Positions 9,343 to 17,891 of a DNA stretch of 64,000 nucleotides are shown here, piece by piece; within the stretch, counting starts at the first letter, position 1; the number at the start of each line of letters is the position of its first letter. This DNA is from Flavobacterium sp. MK4S-17 (GTDB lineage Bacteria > Bacteroidota > Bacteroidia > Flavobacteriales > Flavobacteriaceae), in assembly GCF_009848495.1 (NCBI RefSeq), contig NZ_WWEP01000008.1:58182-122181 (forward strand), read 5' to 3'. The notes under the pieces were generated by a model, which saw only the letters and a list, made by a program, of their open reading frames with translations, ran no database searches and had not been told where the DNA came from. The position numbers and the translations under genes were made by a program.

Positions 9343-9780
9343 TTAAAGGTATTTATACATTATATAATGAATGCCTATACCGGGAATATCAAACGGGCTG
9401 CCAGTTATCTGGTAGCCTGTTTTTGTATAAAACGGTACTGCATTTTCACGAGCATTAAACCATATCAGTTTTCCGTGTTTTTCTGCTACGTGTTTTTCTG
9501 CCTGCTGCATAAGCTTTTCGCCAAAGCCTTTTTTCTGATAATCGCCTAATACAGCCATACCCCTTACCTGAAATTGCCCCTGCTGTTCAAAGATTTCATT
9601 TTCAGCTTCAAAAACCGATATTACGCCTGCCAGGATATTATCAGCAAATAACCCGAAATGTATTGTTGAGGGTAGTTCATCACCCGGAAATATACAGCTT
9701 TCAACAGGTTTGCCGGGACGCAGTACAGGCTGCCTTACAGCAAAAGTTTCTATCGGTTGTATAGGCCTAATAGTTATCAT
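9343..9780 (-). CDS. GNAT family N-acetyltransferase
   Basis: A 145-residue protein from the ATG at 9780 (MITIRPIQ). The frame opens further upstream to 9870, but that extension is basic and unlike the family. The acetyl-CoA binding motif A is 'VRGMAVLGDYQKKGFG' with the Q/RxxGxG/A loop. The C-terminal 'WFNARENAVPFYTKTGYQ' is the usual GNAT strand-helix end. The acceptor substrate is not evident. Confidence 0.83.
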   Translation of the reverse strand: MITIRPIQPIETFAVRQPVLRPGKPVESCIFPGDELPSTIHFGLFADNILAGVISVFEAENEIFEQQGQFQVRGMAVLGDYQKKGFGEKLMQQAEKHVAEKHGKLIWFNARENAVPFYTKTGYQITGSPFDIPGIGIHYIMYKYL

Positions 9781-9907
9781 ACGTTTGTTTTTTCTATAAC
9801 AAATTAATAATAAATATTTTAAGTAAGCAGTCTTGCTTAAGGGTAAATATTTTTGTAAAAAAGCTTGCAACTAAAAAAACTTATTAGTTATATTTGCATC
9901 CACAAAA

Positions 9908-9980
<73 letters not shown>

Positions 9981-9984
9981 CTCT

Positions 9985-10019
9985 AAAAAAATCCAAACCG
10001 TATATGGTTTGGATTTTTT
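9985..10019 (+). terminator. Intrinsic terminator after tRNA-Gly
   Basis: AATCCAAACC and GGTTTGGATT form a 10-bp stem around GTATAT, followed by TTTTT. The leading A-run makes it usable on either strand. Confidence 0.85.
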
Positions 10020-10090
10020 ATTTCCTTTTGTTAATTTTCAGTTGCATAAAATAGGGTTTCATTTTCATTTCACTAATTAATAGATTAAAA

Positions 10091-10321
10091 ATGGAAATAG
10101 TATCAGCTTTTTTATTCACCGTTTTTGCTGTTATGGCTGCAATAACAGTAGCGTATGGATTTAAAATTTTATTTCGAAACCGTAAACAGCATGAAGAACT
10201 GAAATACGAGCTTGGCACAGCTATTTTTCTGATAGCTTTCGGTGCTTATTTTACTTACTGGTTTTCTTCGCGTTTGTATTATACTTTTAGTGCATATACC
10301 GTGCTTGATAAGGTTTTTTAA
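10091..10321 (+). CDS. Small two-helix membrane protein, unknown function
   Basis: 76 residues that I do not recognise as a named family. Two hydrophobic helices (about residues 4-26 and 42-62) flank a charged cytosolic loop with 'FRNRKQHEELK', a layout common in small Bacteroidota inner-membrane proteins. It starts at an ATG 70 bp after the tRNA terminator, so it needs its own promoter; TAATTTTC at 10032-10039 is a weak candidate. The regular hydrophobic pattern and the stop just before convergent pepE support a real gene, but homology cannot be judged here. Confidence 0.6.
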   Translation: MEIVSAFLFTVFAVMAAITVAYGFKILFRNRKQHEELKYELGTAIFLIAFGAYFTYWFSSRLYYTFSAYTVLDKVF

Positions 10322-10334
10322 TTGAAGATTACTT

Positions 10335-11042
10335 TTAGCTTAACCAAGAAATATCGGTTCCGGGCTCAATTTCTTCAGCAGGTATGTTCTGCCTGAACAG
10401 CCTTGCCTGCAATTCTCCTTTCAGCATAATTGTATCTCCGTTAACCTGTAGCCAGCTGCCTTCACGCAGCCCTAATACAGGCTGGCTGTTAAACTGGTGA
10501 AACTCCTTTATGCGTGTTTCCCTTGTTTCGCCCATGTGGGTTGAGCCGGTTTCAGGGTCAAGATAATGCGGATTCAAATTAAAAGGTATTGCCCCAAGTG
10601 TATTAAAACTTGGCGGGTAAATAATGGGCATATCATTAGTGGTTTGCATGGTGAGCCCGCAAATATTGCTGCCGGCACTTGTGCCAAGGTAAGGTGTGCC
10701 GTTATTTATAGCTTCTTTAAGAGCTTCCATCACTCCAAATCTATATAGTTGTGTAACCAGCAGGAAAGTATTCCCTCCGCCTGTAAAAACAGCTTCTGCT
10801 TCTTTAACTGCCTGTACAGGGTTTTCAAATTCATGTATGCCTTTTACCTTTATATTCAGCTGTTCAAAAAAATCCGCAGCCTTTTGTGTATAGTCTTCAT
10901 GGCTTATTCCGCCCGGCCTTGCATAAGGGATAAAAACCAGCGAACTGCAATTTTTAAAATGTTCCTTTAGTGTAGGCAATAAATAATCCAGGTAAGCGCC
11001 GCCATGTAATGTGGAAGTGCTTGCAATAATTAATTTTTTCAT
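10335..11042 (-). CDS. pepE: Dipeptidase E (peptidase S51)
   Basis: A 235-residue cytosolic serine peptidase that hydrolyses dipeptides beginning with aspartate. The S51 active site is complete: nucleophile S122 in 'LGTSAGSN', D137 and H159 in 'NLNPHYLD', spaced as in the Salmonella enzyme (S120, D135, H157). 'FTGGGNTF' (86-93) is the typical glycine-rich strand-turn. The length fits the family. A variant box TAACTTTA precedes the gene on the minus strand. It appears monocistronic, with convergent and divergent neighbours. Confidence 0.92.
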   Translation of the reverse strand: MKKLIIASTSTLHGGAYLDYLLPTLKEHFKNCSSLVFIPYARPGGISHEDYTQKAADFFEQLNIKVKGIHEFENPVQAVKEAEAVFTGGGNTFLLVTQLYRFGVMEALKEAINNGTPYLGTSAGSNICGLTMQTTNDMPIIYPPSFNTLGAIPFNLNPHYLDPETGSTHMGETRETRIKEFHQFNSQPVLGLREGSWLQVNGDTIMLKGELQARLFRQNIPAEEIEPGTDISWLS

Positions 11043-11117
11043 CCGTTAATTGTAAGAAAAGGTAAAGTTACAAAGAATATTGCAGGTGGAGATGAGGGGC
11101 TTGTAACAGCTTGATAG

Positions 11118-11125
11118 TATTTTTG
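11118..11125 (+). promoter_or_regulatory. -7 promoter box for the three-gene paralogue cluster
   Basis: TATTTTTG matches TAnnTTTG. The predicted start near 11129 gives a leader of about 45 nt before the GTG start at 11176. Confidence 0.55.
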
Positions 11126-11175
11126 CGTAAAATGCTGTTTAAAATACCTAACTTTATAAAAGTAATCATCCATTT

Positions 11176-11889
11176 GTGAAAAATATACTTTTTTTTATCC
11201 TGCTTTTAATCAGCATTACAACCTTTGCACAGGAGCGAAAAACACTTTACGGGCGTGTTGTTTCTGATATGGAAAATACCGGCATACCCAATGTTTTTGT
11301 AATAAATAAAACTACAGGCACTGAAACCAAAACGGATGTGCGTGGTGATTTCCACATACCCGCAAAGGCAGGCGATAAACTGGCAGTATACAGCACAAAT
11401 ACTGGAGTGCGTGATTTTGCAGTGCCGCAGAATGCATTTGCAGAAAATCCGTTTATCGTTTCAGTAAGTGTAAAAGCCTATGAACTTAATGAAGTTATAA
11501 TAGAGAAAGATACTATTACATCAGAATCATTGGGGCTCGCCTCACCGGATCAAAAGAGGCTGACACCTGCCGAGCGGAAATTATATACCGCGCAAAGCGG
11601 TGTGGATGGTTTGATAAACGCCATTAGCGGACGTACAAAAATGCTTAAAAGGGCTGTTGAAACAGAGAAAAAAGAAAAACTGCTGGAGCAGATAGATTAT
11701 ATTTATACCGAGGAAGAGATTATAACCGAATTAAAAATACCAGCTGAATATGTTGGGGGCTTTTTGTATTATATAGTGGAGGACAGCAAATTTGCAGCAG
11801 CAATAAAAGCTAAAAACTATTCAATGGCAAAATTTATTGGTGCTGGGCTTTCAAAAGATTATCTGAAACTTATAGCCGATGAAAAGTAA
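11176..11889 (+). CDS. Secreted carboxypeptidase-regulatory-like domain protein, paralogue 1
   Basis: 237 residues beginning at GTG, with no in-frame ATG upstream. A signal peptide ending at FAQ is followed by a beta-sandwich domain of the CarboxypepD_reg-like type (about 21-105): 'LYGRVVSDMENTGIPNVFVI' and 'ETKTDVRGDFHIPAKAGDKL', as in the N-terminal extensions of SusC-type receptors but with no barrel after it. The C-terminal part is helical, with 'YTEEEIITELKIPAEYV' and 'GFLYYIVEDSKFAAAI'. It is the first of three overlapping paralogues. The function is unknown; binding or assembly in the periplasm is only a guess. Confidence 0.78.
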   Translation: MKNILFFILLLISITTFAQERKTLYGRVVSDMENTGIPNVFVINKTTGTETKTDVRGDFHIPAKAGDKLAVYSTNTGVRDFAVPQNAFAENPFIVSVSVKAYELNEVIIEKDTITSESLGLASPDQKRLTPAERKLYTAQSGVDGLINAISGRTKMLKRAVETEKKEKLLEQIDYIYTEEEIITELKIPAEYVGGFLYYIVEDSKFAAAIKAKNYSMAKFIGAGLSKDYLKLIADEK

Positions 11890-12637
11890 AGCCATCTTAT
11901 TTCTGCTGCTTATAATAGCTGTTACTGCCAAAGCGCAGGAGCGTAAAGAATTGCTGGGCAGGGTGGTTTCAGATGTGGGCGGCACGGGTATACCGGGTTT
12001 ATATGTTATAAACAAAGAAACCGGGGGCGAAACAAAAACCGCAGCAGGAGGTAATTTCAGCCTGGAGGCAAAGCCGGGTGATGTTCTGGTTGTGTACAGC
12101 AACCGTACAGGCACAAGGGAGTTTAAGCTAAATGAGCAGGCCTTTGCCGAAAAGCCTTTCGTCATGTCGGTATTTATTACATCTTATGAACTGGAAGAGG
12201 TAATAATTGATAAGGACACCATTACGGCAGAATCTTTAGGACTGGTGCCAAAAGGGCAAAAGAGATATACCCCCGCAGAACGGAGGCTGAAAACGGCAGG
12301 CGATTTTAAGCCGGTACATTTGTTGGGGCTTATAGCCGGAGGTATGCCAATTGACCCTATTTTAAATGCCATAAACGGTAAAACCAAAAGGCTAAAAAAA
12401 GAACTGAAACTGGAAAAGAAGGAAATGCTCCTGCAAAAAGTAAAAGGTATGTACACTGAAGGTGAAATAAGGGACAAATTTAAAATACCTTCTGTTCAGG
12501 TTGAGGGATTTATTTATTATATTATTGAAGACAGCCAATTTGCAGCAGCCGTAAATGCTAACGATTATGAGACTGCACAATTCCGCATGGCGGTACTTGC
12601 CGAAAAATATTTAAAACTGCAAAAAAATGAAAATTAA
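11879..12637 (+). CDS. Secreted carboxypeptidase-regulatory-like domain protein, paralogue 2
   Basis: 252 residues, ATG inside the end of paralogue 1 (11-nt overlap), implying translational coupling. It has a signal peptide ending at KAQ, then 'LLGRVVSDVGGTGIPGLYVI' and 'GETKTAAGGNFSLEAKPGD', closely parallel to paralogue 1. The C-terminal segment 'MYTEGEIRDKFKIPSVQVEG' and 'FIYYIIEDSQFAAAV' is also shared. An insertion of about 15 residues around 'LGLIAGGMPIDPILNAINGK' distinguishes it. Function unknown. Confidence 0.78.
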   Translation: MKSKAILFLLLIIAVTAKAQERKELLGRVVSDVGGTGIPGLYVINKETGGETKTAAGGNFSLEAKPGDVLVVYSNRTGTREFKLNEQAFAEKPFVMSVFITSYELEEVIIDKDTITAESLGLVPKGQKRYTPAERRLKTAGDFKPVHLLGLIAGGMPIDPILNAINGKTKRLKKELKLEKKEMLLQKVKGMYTEGEIRDKFKIPSVQVEGFIYYIIEDSQFAAAVNANDYETAQFRMAVLAEKYLKLQKNEN

Positions 12638-13355
12638 TTTCCTGTTTTTACTGATTATTTTCCCGCTTTGTATGTTTGCACAAAAGAGTGAAAGGGAACT
12701 GCTTAAAGGAAAAGTGATTTCAGATTCGCTAAAGGTTGAGTATCTTTCTGTTTATAACCTTAATGCCAAAACAGGCAATGTTACTGATGATGAGGGTAAT
12801 TTTGTTATTTATGCCAGGCCCGCCGATACCTTGAAATTTGCCGGAATTGCTTTTAAAACAATGCAGCACATAGTAACTGCAGCCGACTTAAAGCAGGAGC
12901 TGTTTGTAGTTAAAATTGAGGGTGAAGCCACACAGCTTGAGGAACTGCTGATAACCGACCTGACAGGGAACCTTGCTGTTGACAGTAAAAATACAAAAGT
13001 AATGGCTGTAGGTTCAAAATTTAATGCCGCCGAAATAAATAAGAATTTACTTCCTCCGGCTAACGGGGTTAATATTGTTGCTTTAATTAATCTGGTTGCA
13101 GGTAAAAAGAAAGAGGCTGTGCGGGATAAAAGGCCAGCATTTATTACTGATAAGCCTTTTCCGCAGGCAGTAAGAGAGCTTTACAGTGACAGGTTTTTTA
13201 CTGAAACATTAAAAGTGCCGCAGGATGAAATAGGCTTATTCCTTACCTATTGCGATAATGGCAATCGCTATCTTTTAGACCCTCGCAATGAAATTGAGCT
13301 TATAAGTTATCTTGATGTAAAAAGCAGGGAATATTTAAAAATAAATAAAGGTTGA
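12627..13355 (+). CDS. Secreted carboxypeptidase-regulatory-like domain protein, paralogue 3 (diverged)
   Basis: 242 residues, overlapping paralogue 2 by 11 nt. The layout is the same: signal peptide ending at FAQ, a beta-sandwich with 'LLKGKVISDSLKVEYLSVYN' and 'TGNVTDDEGNFVIYARPADT', and a C-terminal 'LYSDRFFTETLKVPQDEIG' that aligns with the 'YTExEIxxxxKIP' motif of the others. Identity to paralogues 1 and 2 is clearly lower, so this is the oldest split. Function unknown. Confidence 0.77.
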   Translation: MKINFLFLLIIFPLCMFAQKSERELLKGKVISDSLKVEYLSVYNLNAKTGNVTDDEGNFVIYARPADTLKFAGIAFKTMQHIVTAADLKQELFVVKIEGEATQLEELLITDLTGNLAVDSKNTKVMAVGSKFNAAEINKNLLPPANGVNIVALINLVAGKKKEAVRDKRPAFITDKPFPQAVRELYSDRFFTETLKVPQDEIGLFLTYCDNGNRYLLDPRNEIELISYLDVKSREYLKINKG

Positions 13356-13393
13356 GAACAGGGTTTTAACTCTTAAAGTTACTTTAAGTTTAT

Positions 13394-13401
13394 TATTTTT
13401 G
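13394..13401 (+). promoter_or_regulatory. -7 promoter box almost touching the DUF6702-type start codon
   Basis: TATTTTTG matches TAnnTTTG and ends four bases before the ATG at 13406. If used, the transcript would be leaderless or nearly so. Confidence 0.5.
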
Positions 13402-13405
13402 GAAA

Positions 13406-13909
13406 ATGAAGCACTTAAAAAAATGGCTGCTATTTTTTTTAATAATTTTCGGGCTTAGCAGTTTTACCAATCATAAATTTTATGTGGCAGTTTTCCAACT
13501 GGAATATGTGCAGCAAAAAAATGTGATACAGGTAACCTCCCGGGTATTTATTGACGACCTTGAAAAGGAAATGAATGAAGAGTACAACAGGAAATTCTAT
13601 ATAGGCACAAGTAAAGAAGTGCCTGATTTAAAGGATTACCTGAGCCGGTATTTTTCAGGGAAGATTAAGGTGAAACTTAACGGTAATGAAAAGCCAATAA
13701 AATTTTTAGGTAATGAAATTGAAGATGATGTGCTGATATGCTATTTTACCATACCCGCACAAACTCCAGTAAAAAAGCTGGAAATTAAAAACACCACGTT
13801 GTTTAAAACATTTCATGAACAGCAAAATATTATCCATACCAATATAAACAGTAACAAAAAAAGCCTTTTGTTAACTAATGAACAACCAATGAGAATATTG
13901 GAATACTAA
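13406..13909 (+). CDS. DUF6702 family protein, exported
   Basis: 167 residues with an N-terminal hydrophobic export signal (about 5-22) ending before 'NHKFYVAVFQLEY'. The motif 'ITSRVFIDDLE'-like text ('VTSRVFIDDLEKEMNEEYNR') and 'IKVKLNGNEKPIKFLGNEIE' are characteristic of a Bacteroidota family that I recognise as DUF6702. It has no known catalytic residues. The gene ends 5 bp before the M1 peptidase ATG, so the two are almost certainly co-transcribed and perhaps functionally linked at the envelope. Biochemical function is unknown. Confidence 0.75.
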   Translation: MKHLKKWLLFFLIIFGLSSFTNHKFYVAVFQLEYVQQKNVIQVTSRVFIDDLEKEMNEEYNRKFYIGTSKEVPDLKDYLSRYFSGKIKVKLNGNEKPIKFLGNEIEDDVLICYFTIPAQTPVKKLEIKNTTLFKTFHEQQNIIHTNINSNKKSLLLTNEQPMRILEY

Positions 13910-13914
13910 AGATT

Positions 13915-16164
13915 ATGAAAAAGATATTTTATATCCTGTACTTATTACCGTTGCTTAGTGTAATGGCTCAGGAGGCCCCCACTAAGAAAGAAATTGGAAA
14001 TTATAATAATAACAGGTTTAGCCAGATGTATGACATTATGGCTACGCCAAACATGTTCCGTACTGCTTCAGGCGCGCCGGGCCCTGCTTACTACCAGCAG
14101 CAGGCAGACTATAAAATTGATGTTGAGCTTGATGATAAAAATACAAAGCTGTTTGGTACTGAAACCATAACTTACCACAATAATGCGCCCGAACCTTTGG
14201 AATACCTATGGGTACAGCTTGACCAAAACAGAAGGGCTGCAGATTCTGAATCACCGCTGGCAGAGAGCGATAAAATGAATGGTTCTTATAGCCCTACAGG
14301 TTTTTCGCGTACGTACATGGAACAACCCTTTGACGGAGGATTTAAGATAGAATATGTAAAAGATGCAAAAGGTAAGCCTATGCAATATACCATCAATAAA
14401 ACCATGATGCGTATAGACCTGGCTTCGCCTTTAAAACCGGGTGAAAAAATAGTTTTTTCCATAAAGTGGTGGTATAACATCAACAATTACTTTGTTGTAG
14501 GGGGGCGTTCCGGCTACGAGCACTTTGCCAAAGACGGTAACAATCTTTACATTATTGCACAGTTTTACCCACGCATGGCGGTTTATAATGATGTTGAGGG
14601 CTGGCAGAATATGCAGTTTTGGGGCGCAGGGGAATTTGCACTGCCGTTTGGTAACTTTGAGGTTACTATTACCGTGCCTGCCGACCATATAATGGAGGCA
14701 ACCGGAGAGCTGCAAAACAGGAAAGATGTATTTACTGCCGCACAATTAAAGCGGTATGAGCTGGCTGAAAAAACTTTTGACAAGCCTGTTGTAGTAGTAA
14801 CGCAGCAGGAAGCAGAACAGGCTGAAAAAGGTTTTTCTGAAAAGAAAAAGACATGGAAATTTAAGGCAAAAATGGTAAGGGATTTTGCTTTTTCCACCTC
14901 CCGTAAGTTTATGTATGATGCTATGGCGGTAAAGCTTGGCGGCAAAAATGTTATGGCTATTTCACTTTACCCAAAGGAAAGCAACCCGCTATGGGGCGAT
15001 AACTCAACTAAAGTAGTGGCACATACTCTTAAAACCTATTCAAAATATACATTTGATTATCCCTACCCCAAAGCAGTATCAATTTCTGCAGAAGGTCAGG
15101 GTATGGAGTATCCTATGATATGCTGGAACTATGGCCGGCCTGATGAAAACGGGTTTGTTAGCGAAAAACTTAAATATGGAATGATGAGCGTTATCATTCA
15201 TGAAGTAGGGCATAATTTTTTCCCCATGATTGTAAATTCTGATGAACGCCAGTGGACATGGATGGATGAAGGGCTTAATACCTTTCTTCAATATATAACC
15301 GAACAGGAATTTATAGAAGGCTACCCCTCAAGCAGGGGCCCTGCAGCCAAAATTGTTCCTTATATGAGCGGTGACCAGAAATTTCTTGAACCTATTATGT
15401 CAAACTCCGAAACCATACACCAGTTTGGTGCCAATGCTTATGCCAAGCCCGCCACGGGTCTGGTTATTTTGCGGGAAACCATTATGGGTAAGGAATTATT
15501 TGACCATGCCTTTAAAATGTATGCTAACCGCTGGAAATTCAAACATCCTACCCCGGAAGATTTTTTCCGGACTATGGAAGATGCTTCGGCAGTTGATTTG
15601 GACTGGTTTTGGCGCGGATGGTTTTATTCAACAGATTATGTAGATGTAGGTATTAAAGAAGTAAAACAATTTCGTGTATCTGTTGAAAAACCAAAAACAG
15701 AAGAAAAAAAGGAGGAAGTTTCGGCAAGGAGGCGCAGGCTTAATAACAATACTGAAACGCAGTATGTATATATGATGGCTGACAGCCTGAACAGCGTAGA
15801 GCCACTTGATATTAAAAATATAAAAGTGCTTAAAGATTATTTACAGGAAAAATTTACACCTGCCGAAAGGGCAGCATTAAAATCACCTAAATATTTTTAT
15901 GAAGTTACTTTTGACAAACCGGGAAATATGCTGATGCCTGTAATAACTGAACTTACTTTTGAGGATGGCACTACGCAAAAGTATACTTTTCCTGTACAGA
16001 TATGGCGCAAAAACAACCAGCAGGTTTCAAGGGTTTTTGCAGTAGATAAACCTGTTTGGAAAATAACAGTTGACCCCGATTTACAAACGGCGGATATTGA
16101 TGTTGCCAATAATGTATGGCCAAAGCAGGAAGTAAGGTCAAAATTTGATGAGTTTGAAGAGTAG
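13915..16164 (+). CDS. M1 family zinc metallopeptidase, exported
   Basis: 749 residues with a signal peptide ending near VMAQ. The M1 zinc site is complete: 'HEVGHNFF' followed by 'WMDEGLNTF' at the expected spacing (HExxH-x18-E). The aminopeptidase 'GxMEN' exopeptidase motif is replaced by 'GQGMEYP', as in a Bacteroidota subgroup. The N-terminal beta domain includes 'LFGTETITYHNNAPEPLEYL'. The C-terminal third has an unusual charged linker ('KPKTEEKKEEVSARRRR') before a final beta domain. It probably trims peptides in the periplasm. Paired with the upstream DUF6702 gene. Confidence 0.92.
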   Translation: MKKIFYILYLLPLLSVMAQEAPTKKEIGNYNNNRFSQMYDIMATPNMFRTASGAPGPAYYQQQADYKIDVELDDKNTKLFGTETITYHNNAPEPLEYLWVQLDQNRRAADSESPLAESDKMNGSYSPTGFSRTYMEQPFDGGFKIEYVKDAKGKPMQYTINKTMMRIDLASPLKPGEKIVFSIKWWYNINNYFVVGGRSGYEHFAKDGNNLYIIAQFYPRMAVYNDVEGWQNMQFWGAGEFALPFGNFEVTITVPADHIMEATGELQNRKDVFTAAQLKRYELAEKTFDKPVVVVTQQEAEQAEKGFSEKKKTWKFKAKMVRDFAFSTSRKFMYDAMAVKLGGKNVMAISLYPKESNPLWGDNSTKVVAHTLKTYSKYTFDYPYPKAVSISAEGQGMEYPMICWNYGRPDENGFVSEKLKYGMMSVIIHEVGHNFFPMIVNSDERQWTWMDEGLNTFLQYITEQEFIEGYPSSRGPAAKIVPYMSGDQKFLEPIMSNSETIHQFGANAYAKPATGLVILRETIMGKELFDHAFKMYANRWKFKHPTPEDFFRTMEDASAVDLDWFWRGWFYSTDYVDVGIKEVKQFRVSVEKPKTEEKKEEVSARRRRLNNNTETQYVYMMADSLNSVEPLDIKNIKVLKDYLQEKFTPAERAALKSPKYFYEVTFDKPGNMLMPVITELTFEDGTTQKYTFPVQIWRKNNQQVSRVFAVDKPVWKITVDPDLQTADIDVANNVWPKQEVRSKFDEFEE

Positions 16165-16225
16165 CCAAACTATGGCAGCTAAAAAGTTTAACGGGGTGTT
16201 GCCTTTTTAAAAATATAATTATAGC

Positions 16226-16233
16226 TACATTTG
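16226..16233 (+). promoter_or_regulatory. -7 promoter box for tatA
   Basis: TACATTTG matches TAnnTTTG; a TTG at 16199-16201 lies 24 bp upstream. Predicted leader about 16 nt. Confidence 0.6.
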
Positions 16234-16252
16234 TATATCAAAATTTATAGCC

Positions 16253-16555
16253 ATGTTTGGAATAGGAGGAGGAGAGCTATTCTTCATAATAATAGTGGTA
16301 TTGATGCTTTTTGGCTCGGATAAAGTACCTGAAATTGCCAGGAATCTTGGTAAAGGTATGCAGCAGCTTAAAAATGCAACAAACGATATTAAAAGCGAGA
16401 TAAGCAAAAGTGCCGAGGTGGATGATTTAAAAAGGACATTTAAGGAAATTGGCACAGGCAGCAGCGATACTACTGATAATATTAATGAGGAAATAAATAA
16501 AGTAAAGCAGGATATTGAGGAAATGTCCGGCCCCATAAAACGTAACGGCAGGTAG
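16253..16555 (+). CDS. tatA: Sec-independent protein translocase subunit TatA/E
   Basis: 100 residues. A short N-terminal membrane helix (about 5-21, 'GGELFFIIIVVLMLFG') is followed by the hinge and amphipathic helix 'SDKVPEIARNLGKGMQQLKN', then a charged tail. The residue pattern 'FGxxKxPExARxLGKG' is diagnostic for TatA. It forms the membrane pore or weakening patch through which folded proteins pass. tatC is not in the window. The next gene starts immediately after its stop codon. Confidence 0.93.
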   Translation: MFGIGGGELFFIIIVVLMLFGSDKVPEIARNLGKGMQQLKNATNDIKSEISKSAEVDDLKRTFKEIGTGSSDTTDNINEEINKVKQDIEEMSGPIKRNGR

Positions 16556-17170
16556 ATGCTTGAAAAGCTGGTAGAAATAGACAGGGATGTTTTTGTATTT
16601 CTTAACTCATTGGGTTCAGAATCATTTGACGGTTTTTGGCTTTTTATAACCAAACAGATAAACTGGATTCCTGTTTTTGCCATTATAGCCTACCTTGCTT
16701 TTAAACGTTTGGGCTGGCGGCACGCCCTGCTGGTGGTGGGTATTGTAGCATTATTAATTACGGTAACCGACCAGTCTACCAACCTCATTAAAAATAGCTT
16801 TCAGCGCCTGCGTCCCGGTAACAATCCGGATATAGCAGGGTATATAAGGGCTGTACAGCACAGGAAATCTTTCAGTTTTATTTCAGGCCATGCATCAAAC
16901 AGTATGGCGGTAGCCTTCTTTTTATATAAGGTACTGCGCCCTTATTTAAAATATATGGGGTTTTTCTTTTTGTGGCCGCTTATATTTGCTTATAGCAGGA
17001 TATACCTTGGGCTTCATTACCCGGGGGATATATTGGTAGGTTACCTGTGGGGTATTTTAATGGCATTTATCATGTTGAGGCTTTATGCCTACCTCCGCAA
17101 CAGGTTTTTTCCTGAACAAAAAGAAGGTTTAGATAACCCTGCTAACAGTGAGCCCGTCTCGAATGGGTAA
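16556..17170 (+). CDS. PAP2-superfamily membrane phosphatase
   Basis: 204 residues with about five membrane helices. The three-part PAP2 signature is complete: K79-x6-R86-P87 ('KNSFQRLRP'), S110-G-H112 ('FISGHASN'), and 'SRIYLGLHYPGD' with R148, H154 and D158. Likely substrates are lipid phosphates such as undecaprenyl pyrophosphate, which would link it to cell-wall lipid recycling, but sequence alone does not decide. The ATG directly follows the tatA TAG. The 3' end overlaps the convergent O-methyltransferase gene by 42 bp. Confidence 0.9.
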   Translation: MLEKLVEIDRDVFVFLNSLGSESFDGFWLFITKQINWIPVFAIIAYLAFKRLGWRHALLVVGIVALLITVTDQSTNLIKNSFQRLRPGNNPDIAGYIRAVQHRKSFSFISGHASNSMAVAFFLYKVLRPYLKYMGFFFLWPLIFAYSRIYLGLHYPGDILVGYLWGILMAFIMLRLYAYLRNRFFPEQKEGLDNPANSEPVSNG

Positions 17171-17770
17171 TAATACTGTTTCCACACGCGGGTCTTCCTT
17201 TAGTTTTTTGTTGTATTCCAAAAGTATCTTAGTGCTTTTGTCATTTGGTTTTACAGGTTCAAGTATCTTGCCGCTCCATAAAACATTATCACTTAAAATT
17301 ATACCGCCTTTGTTCATTAAAGGTATTACTGCATCAAAATAATTAATATAATTTTCTTTATCGGCATCAATAAAAACAAGGTCAAAGTTTTTATTAAGCT
17401 TTGGGATAATATCAAGCGCGTTGCCTAAATGCTGGTGTATCTGTCCTCTCCATTCAGAACGGTCAAAATATTTTTTTTGGAAGTCGTATAATTCTTCATT
17501 ATTATCTATAGTATCAATGCTGCCATTGGCCTGTAAACCTTCAGCAAGGCATAATGTGGCATAACCTGTATAAGTGCCGATTTCCAGTATGTGAAAAGGG
17601 TTAACCAGTTTAGAGATCAGGCTTAGTACCCTGCCCTGAAAATGCCCGCTAAGCATGCGGGGCTGTAATATTTTCTGGTGGGTTTCCCGGTTGAGTTCAG
17701 ATAATAATTCCGGCTCATTTTCACTGTGCAGTGCTGCATAGTCTTCCAGTTCTTCAGATATAAAGTGCAT
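17129..17770 (-). CDS. O-methyltransferase, class I SAM (caffeoyl-CoA/catechol OMT type)
   Basis: 213 residues from the ATG at 17770 (MHFISEEL). The frame runs open to 18061, but that extension lies across the promoter of the neighbouring protease gene and is unlike the family. Motif I is 'ILEIGTYTGY' (61-70), followed by 'IDTIDNNEE', 'FDLVFIDADKENYINYF' (metal-binding aspartates) and 'GGIILSDNVLWSGKI'. These features define the cation-dependent OMT family. The substrate is unknown. The coding 3' end overlaps the PAP2 gene by 42 bp on the opposite strand. Confidence 0.9.
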   Translation of the reverse strand: MHFISEELEDYAALHSENEPELLSELNRETHQKILQPRMLSGHFQGRVLSLISKLVNPFHILEIGTYTGYATLCLAEGLQANGSIDTIDNNEELYDFQKKYFDRSEWRGQIHQHLGNALDIIPKLNKNFDLVFIDADKENYINYFDAVIPLMNKGGIILSDNVLWSGKILEPVKPNDKSTKILLEYNKKLKEDPRVETVLLPIRDGLTVSRVI

Positions 17771-17861
17771 ACAGGTAAATTTTTGTAAAGATACTGAATA
17801 CAAAGAAAATGTTTCATAAAGCAATTTTATTGCGGTGCAGTAATTATTACCTTCAAACTTA

Positions 17862-17869
17862 TACCTTTG
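17862..17869 (+). promoter_or_regulatory. -7 promoter box for the secreted protease
   Basis: TACCTTTG followed by C is an exact match to the extended consensus TAnnTTTGC. Predicted leader about 19 nt. Confidence 0.65.
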
Positions 17870-17891
17870 CAGCGCCACATACAATTGAATT

